From Conexibacter sp. SYSU D00693 (GTDB lineage Bacteria > Actinomycetota > Thermoleophilia > Solirubrobacterales > Solirubrobacteraceae), in NCBI RefSeq assembly GCF_017084525.1, contig NZ_CP070950.1, forward strand, positions 1,178,001 to 1,242,000: a DNA stretch of 64,000 bases. The letters are read 5' to 3'. The notes under the pieces are model-generated. The model worked only from the letters and a program-made list of their open reading frames with translations. It was not told the DNA's origin and ran no database searches. This document shows, in pieces, positions 1 to 8,741 of this stretch. Position numbers and translations under genes: made by a program. The first letter of the stretch is position 1. Each line of letters opens with the position of its first letter.

Positions 1-465
1 GTCCCAGGTGTTGACGAGCTCGCGGGCGTCGAGCTCCTGCTCGGGGTCCATCCGCATGTCCAGCGGCGCGTCGTAGGCGTAGGCGAAGCCGCGGCCCCAC
101 GTGTCGACCTGCATCGAGCTCAGGCCGAGGTCCGCGTAGACCAGGTCGGCGGTCAGGCCCTCCTCGCCCAGGAGCTCGAGGCCCTCGGCGAACGACGCGC
201 GCACGTAGCGCAGCTGGCAGTCGACCTCGGCGGCGAGCGCGTCGAAGTGCTTGCGGGTCGTCGGGTCGCGGTCGATGCAGACCAGGAGGCCGTGCGGGCC
301 CAGGCGCTCGGCCACGAGCCGCGCGTGGCCGCCGGCGCCGAACGTGCAGTCGACAGCGACCTCCCCGGGCTGCGGGTCGGTGAGGTCGATCAACTCGCCG
401 GCGAGGACCGGGACGTGCGACGCGGTCATGTCGTAGGGGATGGTGGCGACGGCGGTGGCGCTCAT
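1..465 (-). CDS. rsmH: 16S rRNA (cytosine-1402-N4)-methyltransferase RsmH, 3' part missing
   Basis: The translation carries the class I SAM-methyltransferase motif DCTFGAGGH at residues 39-47 and, further on, the RsmH-typical ADLGLSSMQVD segment; family members methylate N4 of C1402 in the ribosomal P site. The gene begins at an ATG whose first bases overlap the TGA stop of mraZ (ATGA), the classic start of a dcw (division and cell wall) cluster. Only the first 155 codons lie in the window; the reading frame is open to the edge. The neighbours that would confirm the cluster (ftsL, ftsI, murE) would lie beyond the window. Identification is firm because both motif and gene order agree. Confidence 0.96.
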   Translation of the reverse strand, partial: MSATAVATIPYDMTASHVPVLAGELIDLTDPQPGEVAVDCTFGAGGHARLVAERLGPHGLLVCIDRDPTTRKHFDALAAEVDCQLRYVRASFAEGLELLGEEGLTADLVYADLGLSSMQVDTWGRGFAYAYDAPLDMRMDPEQELDARELVNTWD

Positions 466-899
466 GCGTCCACCCCGTCGAAGCTCTGGCTGATCGCGAG
501 GACGTCCGCGGTCAGGCTCTCGTTGTAGTCGGTCCAGGCCTTGCGGTCCCAGACCTCGAGGTGGTCGTCCGCGCCGATCACCGTGACCTCCTTGCCGAGG
601 TTGGCGTGGTCCATCAGGAACTGCGGCACGCCGACGCGCCCGGCCGAGTCGAGGTCGGTGGGCTGCGAGTTGGCGGCGAAGAAGCGCTTGAGCTTGGTGG
701 CGTTCTGGCTCATCGGGTGGACCCCCTCGAGGGCGGCGCGCCGGTAGCTGTCGTAGCCGGCCTTCGGCCAGATCGCGACGCAGGGCTCGGTGGCCTTGGC
801 GAGCACGACGCCGTCCTGGAGGAGCTCGCGGAAGCGGGCGGGCACGGTCAGGCGGTTCTTGGCGTCGAGGGAGTAGTCGGCGGTGCCGTCGAAGGCCAT
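462..899 (-). CDS. mraZ: Transcriptional regulator / division cluster protein MraZ
   Basis: A 145-residue protein with the two tandem SpoVT-AbrB half-domains expected of MraZ: DAKNRLTVPARFRE at about 12-25 and DSAGRVGVPQFLMDH at about 84-98. Family members form ring-shaped oligomers that bind repeated TGGG-type boxes in front of their own operon and repress it. The ATG at 899 is chosen because the conserved N-terminus (MAFDGTADYSLD) starts there; an upstream in-frame extension to 989 would read through a low-complexity Pro/Arg segment and part of the promoter. rsmH follows with a 4-base overlap. A row of AGTGGG repeats 85-130 bases upstream fits autoregulation. Confidence 0.95.
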   Translation of the reverse strand: MAFDGTADYSLDAKNRLTVPARFRELLQDGVVLAKATEPCVAIWPKAGYDSYRRAALEGVHPMSQNATKLKRFFAANSQPTDLDSAGRVGVPQFLMDHANLGKEVTVIGADDHLEVWDRKAWTDYNESLTADVLAISQSFDGVDA

Positions 900-930
900 G
901 TCGCGAGGCCGGGAGGGAGTGCCGGGCCGA

Positions 931-959
931 GGTGGAGGAGTGGGAGGAGCCCCTCCACC
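931..959 (-). promoter_or_regulatory. Hairpin in the mraZ leader
   Basis: Between the MraZ boxes and the mraZ start lies an 8-bp inverted repeat (GGTGGAGG at 931-938, CCTCCACC at 952-959) with a purine-rich loop that can pair alternatively with the right arm. It would sit in the untranslated leader of mraZ. An attenuator or processing role is inference; it could also be chance in GC-rich DNA. Confidence 0.35.
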
Positions 960-984
960 CCGGTCCAGCTGTCGGCACTTGTAC

Positions 985-1030
985 CCCACTTCCTCCCACT
1001 AGGCAACCCCACTTGCACACTTTCCCCCAC
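985..1030 (-). promoter_or_regulatory. MraZ box (TGGG direct repeats) and mraZ promoter region
   Basis: Read on the minus strand, AGTGGG occurs at 990-985, 1000-995 and 1013-1008, with a further GTGGGG at 1030-1025. The first two are exactly 10 bases apart, the next 13. MraZ proteins recognise tandem TGGG-type repeats with roughly helical spacing directly upstream of mraZ, so both position and sequence fit an autoregulatory site. No clear -10/-35 pair could be assigned. The rest of the gene-free stretch up to 1274 holds only the terminator noted below. Confidence 0.65.
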
Positions 1031-1231
1031 CGACGCCTCTCAGCGGTCGGCGTGGGTGGACGAATGGCCGATGGATGCAGGGCTTTCGCGCGGTGGGAGA
1101 CGGTGGTGGCCGGAGGTCCGCCGGAGCGCCAGCCGCGTTGCAGAACGCGCCCACGCACGGCGTCTTGCACGCGATCGGCCGTTCCGTCCGCCGGAGGTGC
1201 CCTCGGGTGGGGCGTCGTGGGAGACCGGCGG

Positions 1232-1268
1232 GCGTCCGACACCTGCCGGAGCGGCAGGGGTCAGACGC
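1232..1268 (-). terminator. Hairpin terminator after the pncB-like gene
   Basis: An inverted repeat starting 7 bases past the stop codon forms about 15 pairs with two mismatches and a 3-base loop (arms 1232-1248 and 1252-1268). There is no U-run, as is usual in GC-rich actinobacteria. Its position directly behind the stop supports a terminator. Confidence 0.6.
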
Positions 1269-1274
1269 CTGCGG

Positions 1275-2369
1275 TCAGGTGACGCGCTGGAGGCGGGGGT
1301 TCGGGCGCTCGCCGCGCCCGACCTTCGCGCAGGGGCGGCCGTCGACGCGGACGATGTCGGCGGTGAAGTCGTTGGCCCCGCGCACGAGCGACGAGCCGAC
1401 GCCGTAGGAGTCCACGGGCGCGCCGGCCTCTTCGAAGTGGCGGATCTTGTCGACGGTGAAGCCGCCGGACGCGACGATCTTCACGTGGCCGTGGCCCGCC
1501 TCGTCGAGGGCGGCGCGCACGCGGCGGGCCAGCTCGACGTTCACGCCGCGGGGCGCATCGTCGCCCAGGTCCCGCAGCGACTCGTCGACGAGCGACTCGC
1601 TGGTGTCCAGCCGCACGCCCCAGAGCTGGTCGCCGAGCGCGTCGGCGACCGCGACGGCCGTGCGCGGCGAGTGGTTCTCCCAGTCGACGAGGACCGTGAC
1701 GTTCATCTCGCGCGCGTAGCGCCCGGCGAACGCCCGGGCCGCCGCGACGGTGTCGCCGCCGTAGGCCGCGATGAGCGCGTGCGGGACCGTCCCGATGCCG
1801 CGTCCTCCCCACCACGAGGCCTGGGCGTCGGTCGAGACGCCGATCGCGCCGGCGATGTGCGCGGCCCAGCCGTCGCCGGTCTGCACGAGCCAGTGGTCGT
1901 GGCGGGCGGGGAAGAACAGGATCGGCTTGCCCTGCGCCGCGGCGACGACGTCGCGGACGTTGCGCATGACGAGCGAGCGGCGGGCCAGGCAGCCGAGGTA
2001 GACCGTCTCCAGGTGGGCGAACAGCGCGTAGTCGCCCTCGATCGTGAGGACCGCCTCGTGGGGCGCGATCTCGTCGCCCTCGAACAGCGCGTGGACCTCG
2101 AGCTCGTCCCACCCGGGACGCCACGTGCCGTCGGCGTCCTGCCGGCCGCTTCCGAGCTTCAGGATCGCCAGCGCCTCGTCGATGCCGCCCAGCAGCGAGC
2201 GCTGCTTCTGGAAGACCTGCATGAGGACTCGCGGGTGGTGGCCCTCGGCCTCGAGGAGGTCCTTCGTCGTCGTGAAGTACGCGTCGGAGAACCAGCCTTC
2301 ACGCAGGCGGCCGACCGGCAGGTTGAACACCGCGGGGTCGAGGCGGCGGCGCTGGGGACCGGGGGCCAT
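1275..2369 (-). CDS. pncB: Nicotinate (or quinolinate-type) phosphoribosyltransferase family protein
   Basis: A 364-residue protein with the barrel-enzyme signatures of the NAPRTase/QPRTase superfamily: FSDAYF near the N-terminus, GVRLDTSESL in the middle and IVASGGFTVDKIRHF followed by YGVGSSLVRG near the end, where the phosphate of PRPP binds. Family enzymes transfer phosphoribosyl to nicotinate in NAD salvage. The ATG at 2369 is the first good start; an in-frame GTG 24 bases upstream is possible. It lies downstream of the tadABC genes on the same strand but is separated by 41 bases. The exact substrate (nicotinate versus a related ring acid) is inferred from family likeness; assignment to the superfamily is secure. 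Confidence 0.85.
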   Translation of the reverse strand: MAPGPQRRRLDPAVFNLPVGRLREGWFSDAYFTTTKDLLEAEGHHPRVLMQVFQKQRSLLGGIDEALAILKLGSGRQDADGTWRPGWDELEVHALFEGDEIAPHEAVLTIEGDYALFAHLETVYLGCLARRSLVMRNVRDVVAAAQGKPILFFPARHDHWLVQTGDGWAAHIAGAIGVSTDAQASWWGGRGIGTVPHALIAAYGGDTVAAARAFAGRYAREMNVTVLVDWENHSPRTAVAVADALGDQLWGVRLDTSESLVDESLRDLGDDAPRGVNVELARRVRAALDEAGHGHVKIVASGGFTVDKIRHFEEAGAPVDSYGVGSSLVRGANDFTADIVRVDGRPCAKVGRGERPNPRLQRVT

Positions 2370-2410
2370 GGGCGGCGACCCTACCCGGCACACCGCCGCT
2401 GCCCCGGGGG

Positions 2411-3250
2411 TCAGAGGAGGCTGTGCACCAACGACGCGGCGACGAGGAGCAGGACCGCGGGCACGAGCAGCAGGGCGACGACGAGCTGGATCTTCGGCGC
2501 CGCGCGGGCCGCGTCGTCGCGGATGCGCCGCGCGCGCTGGGCGCGCGCGTCGACCGCGAGCGCCTCGAGCGCGGCGGCGGGCGGCGCGCCGTGGCGGTCG
2601 GCACGGAGCAGCACCGCGACGAGGGCGGCCACCTCGGGCAGCGGCGCGCGCAGCGCGAGGCGCTCGAAGGCCGCGGCGCGCGGCTCGCCGAGCTCGATCC
2701 GGGCGGCGGTCGCGCCGAGCTCGGCGGCGAGCAGGCCCGCGCGGCGGGCGCCGACCTCGCCGAGCGCGCGGGTCGTGGGCAGGCCGGCGTCGAGGGCGAC
2801 GCGCAGGAGGTCGAGGACGTCGGGCAGCTCGAGCGCCAGCCGCTGCGCGCGCCGGCGGGTGCGGCGGCGCAGGACGAGGTCGGGCAGCGCGAAGGCGCCG
2901 GCAGGCAGCGCGACGAGGACGAGCAGGCCGGTCCGGCCCGGCGCGGCGGGCAGCAGCGCGAGGCCGAGCAGGAGGCCCGCGGCGGCGGCACCGCCCTTCG
3001 TCGCCATGACGTCGGCCGCCCGCCGGGGCTCGAGGCCCGCCGCGTGCAGGCGGGCGCGGAGGTCGGCGGGCGCCCGCGGGACGCCGAGCGCGCGGCCGAG
3101 GCGCAGGAGCAGCGCGGTGAGCGGGCGCCTGGAGGCCGCGCGGTGCGCGGGCGCCCGCTCCGCGGCGAGGTGCTCCGCGAGCTCGACGACCCCGGCCGCC
3201 GCGCACCACGCGGCGGCCACGGCGAGCATGACGGCGGGCGTGACGGTCAT
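2411..3250 (-). CDS. tadC: Tad/Flp pilus inner-membrane platform protein TadC
   Basis: A 279-residue protein with a hydrophobic N-terminus, further membrane segments around residues 90-125 and at the C-terminus, and between them a soluble type II secretion F domain (ELPDVLDLLRVALDAGLP... region). TadB and TadC form the inner-membrane platform of the tight-adherence pilus, working with the ATPase TadA. The start ATG overlaps the tadB stop (ATGA), so the three genes are translationally coupled in order tadA, tadB, tadC. It is the last gene of the operon here. No pilin, prepilin peptidase or secretin-like gene is in the window. Confidence 0.85.
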   Translation of the reverse strand: MTVTPAVMLAVAAAWCAAAGVVELAEHLAAERAPAHRAASRRPLTALLLRLGRALGVPRAPADLRARLHAAGLEPRRAADVMATKGGAAAAGLLLGLALLPAAPGRTGLLVLVALPAGAFALPDLVLRRRTRRRAQRLALELPDVLDLLRVALDAGLPTTRALGEVGARRAGLLAAELGATAARIELGEPRAAAFERLALRAPLPEVAALVAVLLRADRHGAPPAAALEALAVDARAQRARRIRDDAARAAPKIQLVVALLLVPAVLLLVAASLVHSLL

Positions 3251-4104
3251 GCCTCCCCCACCCGCGCCATGCGCGAGACGGCGACGAGCGCGGCGGCCTG
3301 CAGCGCGACGCTGCACAGCAGGAGCGCGAGGGTGATGGGCGAGCTCGCGAGGCCGGTGAGGTAGCCGGGCGAGGCCAGCTCGGCCAGCCCCGCGGCGACG
3401 ACCGGCAGGCCGCACACCAGGTGGGCGGTGAAGCGCGCCTGGGCCGTCAGGGACCGTGCGTCGGCCTCGACGCGCCGCCCCTCCTCCTGGCGGGCGGCGA
3501 TCGCGCGCAGCAGCGCGGCGAGGTCGCCGCCCGTCGCGCGCTGCAGCAGGACCGCGGCGACGACGGCGTCCCACGCGGGGTCGCGGGCGCGATCGCGCAG
3601 GCGGTCGAGGACCGCCTCGGTCCGTGCGCCCACGGCGAGGGCGGCTCCCGCGGCGGCGAGCTCACGGCCCGCCGCGCCGGGCACGCCGCCGTGGGCGCCC
3701 GCCGACGTGACGGCTCCCCGCAGGCTGTGGCCGCCGGCCAGCGCGTCGGCCATCGCGCGGGCCGCGGCGGGCGCGCCCTCGGCGAGGTCGCGCCGCCACC
3801 GCGCGCGGCGGGCCGCGACGAGGCGCGAGACCGCGACCGGCGCCGCGGCCGCGACGAGGAGGCCGAACACCGGACCCGCGAGCAGCCAGCCGCCGGCCAG
3901 GGCGGTGCCGGCTCCGAGGAGGACGAGCCGGCGGCGTTCGGCGCTGGTCGGCTCGCGGCCCGCCAGGCCGGCGAGGCGCAACGGGGCGAGGAGCCGTCCG
4001 GCGACCCGGCTCGCGCTCGCCTCGTGCAGGGCGCCCAGCAGCTCCCACGCGCCGCCGACCGCGCAGGCGCCGGCGACGAAGGCCAGCAGCGCGGACCGCG
4101 TCAC
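3247..4104 (-). CDS. tadB: Tad/Flp pilus inner-membrane platform protein TadB
   Basis: A 285-residue membrane protein with an N-terminal transmembrane helix, a pair of helices near residues 65-95, a type II secretion F domain in the middle (RAMADALAGGHSLRGAV, typical of TadB) and C-terminal membrane helices. It is predicted to sit in the cytoplasmic membrane and couple the ATPase to pilus assembly. Both ends are coupled: its start overlaps tadA by 4 bases and its stop overlaps tadC by 4 bases. TadB and TadC resemble each other in layout; the order after the ATPase is the main reason for naming this one TadB. Confidence 0.86.
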   Translation of the reverse strand: MTRSALLAFVAGACAVGGAWELLGALHEASASRVAGRLLAPLRLAGLAGREPTSAERRRLVLLGAGTALAGGWLLAGPVFGLLVAAAAPVAVSRLVAARRARWRRDLAEGAPAAARAMADALAGGHSLRGAVTSAGAHGGVPGAAGRELAAAGAALAVGARTEAVLDRLRDRARDPAWDAVVAAVLLQRATGGDLAALLRAIAARQEEGRRVEADARSLTAQARFTAHLVCGLPVVAAGLAELASPGYLTGLASSPITLALLLCSVALQAAALVAVSRMARVGEA

Positions 4105-5291
4105 GCCGCGCCCTCGAGCCGGGCGGCGAGCGCAAGGCTCGCGGGCGGGCGGACCACCGGGCGACCGTCGCGCAGGCTGTAGAGCGGGCGGGTCGCGGCA
4201 CCACCGGCCAGGCGCACGACCTCGCTGACGGCGACCACGCGGCGCGTCCCGTCGGCCAGGCGCGACTGGTGGACCACGAGGTCGACGGCATCGGCGACCT
4301 GCTGGCGGATCGCCTCGTGCGGCAGGCCCACGCCGGCCATGAGCGCCAGCGTCTCGAGCCGGCGCACCGCCTCCTCGGGCGAGCCCGCATGGACCGTGGA
4401 CAGCGAGCCGTCATGGCCCGTGCTCATCGCGGCGAGCATGTCGAGCGCCTCACCCCCGCGGACCTCCCCCACGACGATCCGGTCCGGGCGCATGCGCAGC
4501 GCGTTCTTCATGAGGTCGCGGATGCCGACGGCCCCGCGGCCCTCGACGTTGGCCGGGCGCGCCTCGAGCCGGACGACGTGGGGCTGCTGCAGGCGCAGCT
4601 CGGCGGTGTCCTCGATGGTCACGATCCGCTCGTCGGCCGGGACGAACGACGAGAGCGCGTTGAGCACCGTGGTCTTGCCCGACCCGGTGCCGCCGCAGAC
4701 GAGGATCGAGCAGCGCCCACGGACCGCGCGCTCGAGCAGCTCACGCAGCGGTGCGGTCCAGGAGCCGCTCGTCACGAGCTCGTCGGGCCCGAGCGCCCGG
4801 CGGCGGAAGCGGCGGATGGTGAGCAGGGGGCCGTCAGGCGCCAGTGGCGGCAGGACCACGTTGACCCTGGAGCCGTCGGGCAGGCGCGCGTCGCACAGCG
4901 GCTCGGCCTCGTCCACCCGGCGCCCCAGCGGCGCGAGGACCCGCTCGATCGCGTGGCGCAGGTCGGCCTCGGTCGCGAAGCCCGCGTCCGCGGGCTCGAG
5001 CCGGCCGCGCCGCTCGACCCACACGGGGCCCGGGCCGTTGACCAGCACCTCGTCGACCTCGGGGTCGGCGAGCAGCGGCTCGAGCGGCCCGAGCCCGAAG
5101 GACCGCTCCCCCACCCGCCGCACGAGCTCGTCGCGGGTCGTCGCGTCGAGCACGCCGGCCTCGCGGTCGACCAGCGCCCGGATCCGCTCGGCCGCGCTGC
5201 GCGCCGGCGCGGGTCCCGCGGTGGCCGCGTCGGCCAGCAGCCGGTCGCGCAGCTCGGCGGCGAGGACGTCCAGGGCGTCGGAGGGGTGCAC
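4101..5291 (-). CDS. tadA: Tad/Flp pilus assembly ATPase TadA (CpaF)
   Basis: A 396-residue secretion ATPase of the CpaF/VirB11 type. Walker A GGTGSGKTT lies at 200-208, the Asp box around IEDTAEL at 226, Walker B within RMRPDRIVVGEVRG at 266-279 and the His box STVHA at 298-302. It would power assembly of a tight-adherence pilus at the inner face of the membrane. The start is a GTG at 5291 placed six bases after a CTATAG element, so the message is probably leaderless. tadB and tadC follow with 4-base overlaps. The same promoter motif precedes the response-regulator/cpaB operon 7.5 kb away, linking both as one regulon. Confidence 0.95.
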   Translation of the reverse strand: MHPSDALDVLAAELRDRLLADAATAGPAPARSAAERIRALVDREAGVLDATTRDELVRRVGERSFGLGPLEPLLADPEVDEVLVNGPGPVWVERRGRLEPADAGFATEADLRHAIERVLAPLGRRVDEAEPLCDARLPDGSRVNVVLPPLAPDGPLLTIRRFRRRALGPDELVTSGSWTAPLRELLERAVRGRCSILVCGGTGSGKTTVLNALSSFVPADERIVTIEDTAELRLQQPHVVRLEARPANVEGRGAVGIRDLMKNALRMRPDRIVVGEVRGGEALDMLAAMSTGHDGSLSTVHAGSPEEAVRRLETLALMAGVGLPHEAIRQQVADAVDLVVHQSRLADGTRRVVAVSEVVRLAGGAATRPLYSLRDGRPVVRPPASLALAARLEGAA

Positions 5292-5293
5292 AC

Positions 5294-5329
5294 CCTCTAT
5301 AGGCCCGGGCCTCCCCTGGTTCGCCCCCC
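5294..5329 (-). promoter_or_regulatory. Leaderless promoter of tadA (shared motif, copy 1)
   Basis: On the minus strand a GGGGGGCGAAC block is followed after 16 bases by CTATAGAGG, and the GTG start of tadA begins six bases after CTATAG. The same two blocks, with a 15-base spacer and the same distance to the start codon, stand before the response regulator at 12756. The arrangement looks like a -35/-10 pair giving a leaderless transcript; the sigma factor is unknown. Confidence 0.65.
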
Positions 5330-5357
5330 TCCCCGGCGCTCAGCCACCCGGCGGGCG

Positions 5358-5912
5358 TCACATCAGCGTCACCAGCGGACCGTCGGGCAGCTGGTGCTCG
5401 CCGGTCGTCGTGAAGCCGAGGCGGCGGTAGAGCGAGAGGTTGCGCGGGTTCGAGCTCTCGAGGTAGGCCGGGAGCCCCTGCGCGTCGGCGCGCGCGCAGC
5501 CCGGCTCGAGCAGGGCGCTGCCCAGGCCCCGGCCGCGGTGCTCGGGGCACACGCCGAGCGTCGACAGGTAGAGGTGCCGGCCCGGCGGGTGCCGGCCCTC
5601 GAGCGCGAGCAGGTGGCGGACGACCAGCGGCGCGCGCCACCCGACGCCGCGCACCGTCCGCGCGGCGAGCGCGAGCGCCTGCCACGGCGTCTCGCGCCAG
5701 CGCCCCGGCGCCGCCCACAGCGCGCCGCCGCCGTCGAGGCGATGCGACAGGCCGTGCGGCACGAGCCGCCTCGCGGTGAGCGAGAAGACGTGGCGCCCCC
5801 AGCGCTCGCGATCGTGCACCTCGCGGAAGACCCAGCAGAAGACCGGGTCGTCCATGAAGGCGGCGTGCAGGTCGCGCGCGAGGCGCGGCACGTCCTGCGT
5901 CGTGGCAGGCAC
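5358..5912 (-). CDS. GNAT-family N-acetyltransferase
   Basis: A 184-residue protein with the acetyl-CoA binding motif A of GNAT enzymes (LSTLGVCPEHRGRGLGSALL, residues about 128-147) and the motif B element NPRNLSLYRRLGF near residue 155, followed by TTTGEH. Such enzymes transfer acetyl groups to amines; the substrate cannot be read from sequence. The gene stands alone between the tad operon and the FAD oxidoreductase gene. Start at the ATG at 5912; nothing upstream suggests a longer form. Confidence 0.8.
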   Translation of the reverse strand: MPATTQDVPRLARDLHAAFMDDPVFCWVFREVHDRERWGRHVFSLTARRLVPHGLSHRLDGGGALWAAPGRWRETPWQALALAARTVRGVGWRAPLVVRHLLALEGRHPPGRHLYLSTLGVCPEHRGRGLGSALLEPGCARADAQGLPAYLESSNPRNLSLYRRLGFTTTGEHQLPDGPLVTLM

Positions 5913-5990
5913 CGGGACAGCGACGGGCGGCAGGGCCGGAGCCTAGGCGCTCCGAGGCGCCGGACGGCCCGCAGCTCGGCGCGCTGGTCG

Positions 5991-7775
5991 TCAGAGGTCG
6001 AGCACGTTCGGCAGCCCCGCGGCGTAGCGCTGTGCGTCGACGGCCTTGGCCCCCGCCAGCTCCGGCGGGTCGTAGAGGCGGAACATCCGGGCGTGGTCCG
6101 CGGTGGATCCCGAGGCCTCGAGGATCGCGTTCGTCGCCGCCCGCCCGGCCTCGTTGGCGCTCTCCATCGTCGCCAGGTCGATGTCGGTGCGCACGTAGTC
6201 GGCGGCGAGGACGAGGTTGCGCACCTTCGTGCGGGCCGTCGGGCGGTCCTTCCACGAGCCGACGGTGTTGATGAGCAGCGGCTCCTCGTTCGTGTTGGAG
6301 CCCGCCGACGCCGACCACTGGATCGCCGGGTCGAGGTACCAGGAGTGCAGGTCCTCGTCGCGCAGCTTGCCGCCCCGGCGGTCGTTGACCGACGCCTTGA
6401 TCTGCGCCCAGACCTCCTCGGCGATCTCCTGCCGGCTGCACTCCTTGGCCGGCTTGCCGAAGCGGATGCCCTTCGCGTCCCAGTCGGAGATGTCGACGCT
6501 CAGGATGTCCTTCACGGTCCCGTCCCCGAAGTCGCGCGGGAGGTCGTGCCGCCGCCAGAACTGCGCCTGGTTGATCGACGTCAGCGACCACGGCGAGCTC
6601 ATGTAGGCCATGTGGCCCTTGGTCAGCGGCGCATCGCGCTTGAGGAAGAACTGGATGCCGTTCATCCAGTCCACGACGAGGCGGTTGACGGCCTCGAGGC
6701 CCGGGTCGACGGCCAGCACCTTGTGGTTGAAGAGCTTCACGGCCCGCTCGCACGGCAGCGCGCACACGAACCAGTCGGCGTCGATGCGCCGCTTGCGGCC
6801 CTGGCCGTCCTTGGCGCCGGCGGCCTCGATCGCGCCGTCGGCGACCTTGAGCGACCGGACGTCCCAGCCCATGCGGAACTCGACGCCGAGCGTGCGCAGG
6901 TGCGCGACCCACGGGTCGATCCACGCCTCGTTCGTCGGGGCGTTGAGCACGCGGTCCGGGTCGCCGTCGTTGCCGCGGCCCAGGATGTTCAGCACGAACG
7001 CCTCGGCCATGTTGCCGATCGTCCGGCTGCTGGCGATCTCCTCCTTGGCGGCGACGAGCCCGCGCGTGAGCCCCGCGCCGAGCAGCTTGCGGTAGGCCTG
7101 AGACCGGCCGTCGGCCTTGATGAAGTCGATCCAGGAGACGTCCTCCCACTGGCCGAGGCGCCGCGCGTCGCAGCTCGTCATGAAGACCATGAGCCGGTTG
7201 ACGAAGAGCAGCAGCTCGTGCGGCGGGACCTGGGCGCCGACCTTCAGCGCGCCGACGAGCGTGTCCGCCAGGTCCTCGGGCGTGATCGCCGTCGGCGTCT
7301 CGGACGTGATGCCGAACGGCACCGTCAGGTCCTCCTGGCCCACGAGCGAGATGACGGCCGTGGGGGCGCTCACGAGGTTGCCCCGCACGCCGTCGGCGTT
7401 GCCCGGGAACGGGATGCGCCGCATCGTGTCCGGGACGTGGTGGTAGAAGCCCGGGAAGAAGCGGAAGCCGTGCTCGCCGGGCAGCGGCGCACGGCCGCCG
7501 GTGGCCGGGAGGTCGGTGGGGATGCTGCGCGCCTTGCCGCCCAGGGCCTTGCGCTCGTACACGGTCACGGCGAACCCGCGCTCGGCCAGCTCGTGCGCCG
7601 CGGCGAGGCCGCCCATGCCCCCGCCGAGGACGGCGACGGTGCGCTTGGCCGTCGCGCGCTTGCGCCCTCGGGCGCCGGCCGCCGCGGGGGTCGCCAGAGC
7701 CGCGGCGGCGCCCGCCACCGTCGCGTCGCGCAGCAGGTCGCGCCGGGAGATCCCGGCCTTGTCGCACTCGGTCAC
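5991..7775 (-). CDS. Tat-exported FAD-dependent oxidoreductase (phytoene desaturase/hydroxysqualene dehydroxylase-like)
   Basis: A 594-residue flavoprotein. The N-terminus carries a twin-arginine signal (ISRRDLLRD at 9-17, then an Ala-rich segment), followed by a Rossmann FAD motif [19 protein letters not shown] from residue 48 and the amine-oxidase/desaturase type [11 protein letters not shown] region. Members of this superfamily oxidise amines, carotenoids or squalene derivatives; here the enzyme is probably exported folded with its FAD. The GTG at 7775 is chosen because AAGGAG stands six bases before it, overlapping the stop of the MpaB gene. The pair is therefore coupled, and both are oxidative enzymes, suggesting one pathway on a lipid-like substrate. 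The substrate is unknown. Confidence 0.8.
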   Translation of the reverse strand: MTECDKAGISRRDLLRDATVAGAAAALATPAAAGARGRKRATAKRTVAVLGGGMGGLAAAHELAERGFAVTVYERKALGGKARSIPTDLPATGGRAPLPGEHGFRFFPGFYHHVPDTMRRIPFPGNADGVRGNLVSAPTAVISLVGQEDLTVPFGITSETPTAITPEDLADTLVGALKVGAQVPPHELLLFVNRLMVFMTSCDARRLGQWEDVSWIDFIKADGRSQAYRKLLGAGLTRGLVAAKEEIASSRTIGNMAEAFVLNILGRGNDGDPDRVLNAPTNEAWIDPWVAHLRTLGVEFRMGWDVRSLKVADGAIEAAGAKDGQGRKRRIDADWFVCALPCERAVKLFNHKVLAVDPGLEAVNRLVVDWMNGIQFFLKRDAPLTKGHMAYMSSPWSLTSINQAQFWRRHDLPRDFGDGTVKDILSVDISDWDAKGIRFGKPAKECSRQEIAEEVWAQIKASVNDRRGGKLRDEDLHSWYLDPAIQWSASAGSNTNEEPLLINTVGSWKDRPTARTKVRNLVLAADYVRTDIDLATMESANEAGRAATNAILEASGSTADHARMFRLYDPPELAGAKAVDAQRYAAGLPNVLDL

Positions 7776-7786
7776 GTCGTGCTCCT

Positions 7787-8668
7787 TCACCGGCCGATGC
7801 CCTGGAAGGACGCGCGGCCCTTCCGGAGGTCCTGGCGCTCGCTGCGCCTGAGCAGGGCGTAGGCCTCGGCGCTCGATCCGCGCCTCAGGCGACGGGGGGT
7901 CACCGGCCGGCCCAGGCGCGCCGCCCGCGCCGTCGCCCGGTAGGCGGTCTCGTCGGCCAGGCTCCAGCGCAGGCGGTAGTGCTCGCGGACGACCGGGGGC
8001 AGCGAGCCCTGGACGAGGAACCCGGCGGTGCGCATCGCCGGGCGCAGCGCCCGCGGCGAGGGCATGCGCAGCATGATGTTGAGGCCCACGGTGCGCGCCT
8101 CCTCGGTCAGGTGGACGCCGTCGCCGGTCAGCTGCTCGGGCCACCACGCGCGGAACTCGGTCGCGGTGGGCGGCAGCACGTCGCGGTCCATGCCGAACAG
8201 CTCGCCCCAGGTGCAGAAGTCCTGGTAGAGGGCCTCGTCCTCCTCGGCGTCGAGGGGACGGACGAACGTGTCGTGCAGGACGCGGGCCGAGTCGTAGAGC
8301 GGCGCGGTGACCCACAGCATGAGCTGGGAGTCCAGCGCGTCGTAGGGGGTGCTCGGCCCGTAGGGCCCGGCCTGCACGTCGATCGTCCCGTTGACGCGCT
8401 CGTGCAGGCGCCGCGTGAAGGCCAGGGCGCGGTCGGCCTCCTGCTTCGAGCCGAAGAAGACGGCGTCGAACATCTCCGCGGTGTGGACGAGGCGCTTCCA
8501 CGGCGTGGCGTGGGCCTTGGAGCGCTGGCCGGTCCCGATGAAGGCGACGGGCTGCAGCGCCCCGATGACGAGGGCGCGCTGCCCGTACAGGAGGTTCACC
8601 GCGCGCTCGCGCATGACTCGGTTGAGGACCGAGCGGCCGCGCGGGAAGGACCCATCTGAAGATCCCAT
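7787..8668 (-). CDS. Oxygenase MpaB / DUF2236 family protein
   Basis: A 293-residue mainly helical protein of the MpaB family, related to the heme-containing latex-clearing protein Lcp: family hallmarks seen are [17 protein letters not shown], the [12 protein letters not shown] region and a [18 protein letters not shown] stretch. Related proteins cleave or oxidise isoprenoid chains. Start: an earlier in-frame ATG at 8677 is part of the TCTAATG of the likely -10 box, so the ATG at 8668, seven bases beyond that box, is preferred and would give a leaderless message. It is followed directly by the exported FAD oxidoreductase and faces a TetR gene across a short regulatory region. Confidence 0.75.
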   Translation of the reverse strand: MGSSDGSFPRGRSVLNRVMRERAVNLLYGQRALVIGALQPVAFIGTGQRSKAHATPWKRLVHTAEMFDAVFFGSKQEADRALAFTRRLHERVNGTIDVQAGPYGPSTPYDALDSQLMLWVTAPLYDSARVLHDTFVRPLDAEEDEALYQDFCTWGELFGMDRDVLPPTATEFRAWWPEQLTGDGVHLTEEARTVGLNIMLRMPSPRALRPAMRTAGFLVQGSLPPVVREHYRLRWSLADETAYRATARAARLGRPVTPRRLRRGSSAEAYALLRRSERQDLRKGRASFQGIGR

Positions 8669-8741
8669 TCGCCACATTAGAACAAGAGACGATCACCGTC
8701 GTCAAACTCCGACCCGCGGCAGCTCGGGCAGAATCGTTGCC
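8669..8741. promoter_or_regulatory. Divergent promoter region with TetR-type operator
   Basis: On the minus strand TTGACG and TCTAAT, 18 bases apart, form a good sigma-A type promoter for the MpaB gene. The dyad GACGA-N6-TCGTC at 8688-8703 lies in its spacer, an ideal repressor position for the divergent TetR gene. On the plus strand CAGAAT at 8729-8734 lies seven bases before the TetR GTG, suggesting a second leaderless start. Confidence 0.6.

Noticed and set aside
990-1274. Possible RNase P RNA upstream of mraZ
   Set aside because: None of the conserved RNase P motifs (for example the GAGGAAAGTC type core) could be found in either strand.
561-3335. Very long open frame on the plus strand opposite mraZ, pncB and tadC
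   Set aside because: Composition is Arg/Ala/Gly low-complexity and it lies antisense to clear genes; typical of GC-rich DNA. The same holds for long frames opposite 4269-7862, 17686-24750, 31340-34249 and 52103-55441.
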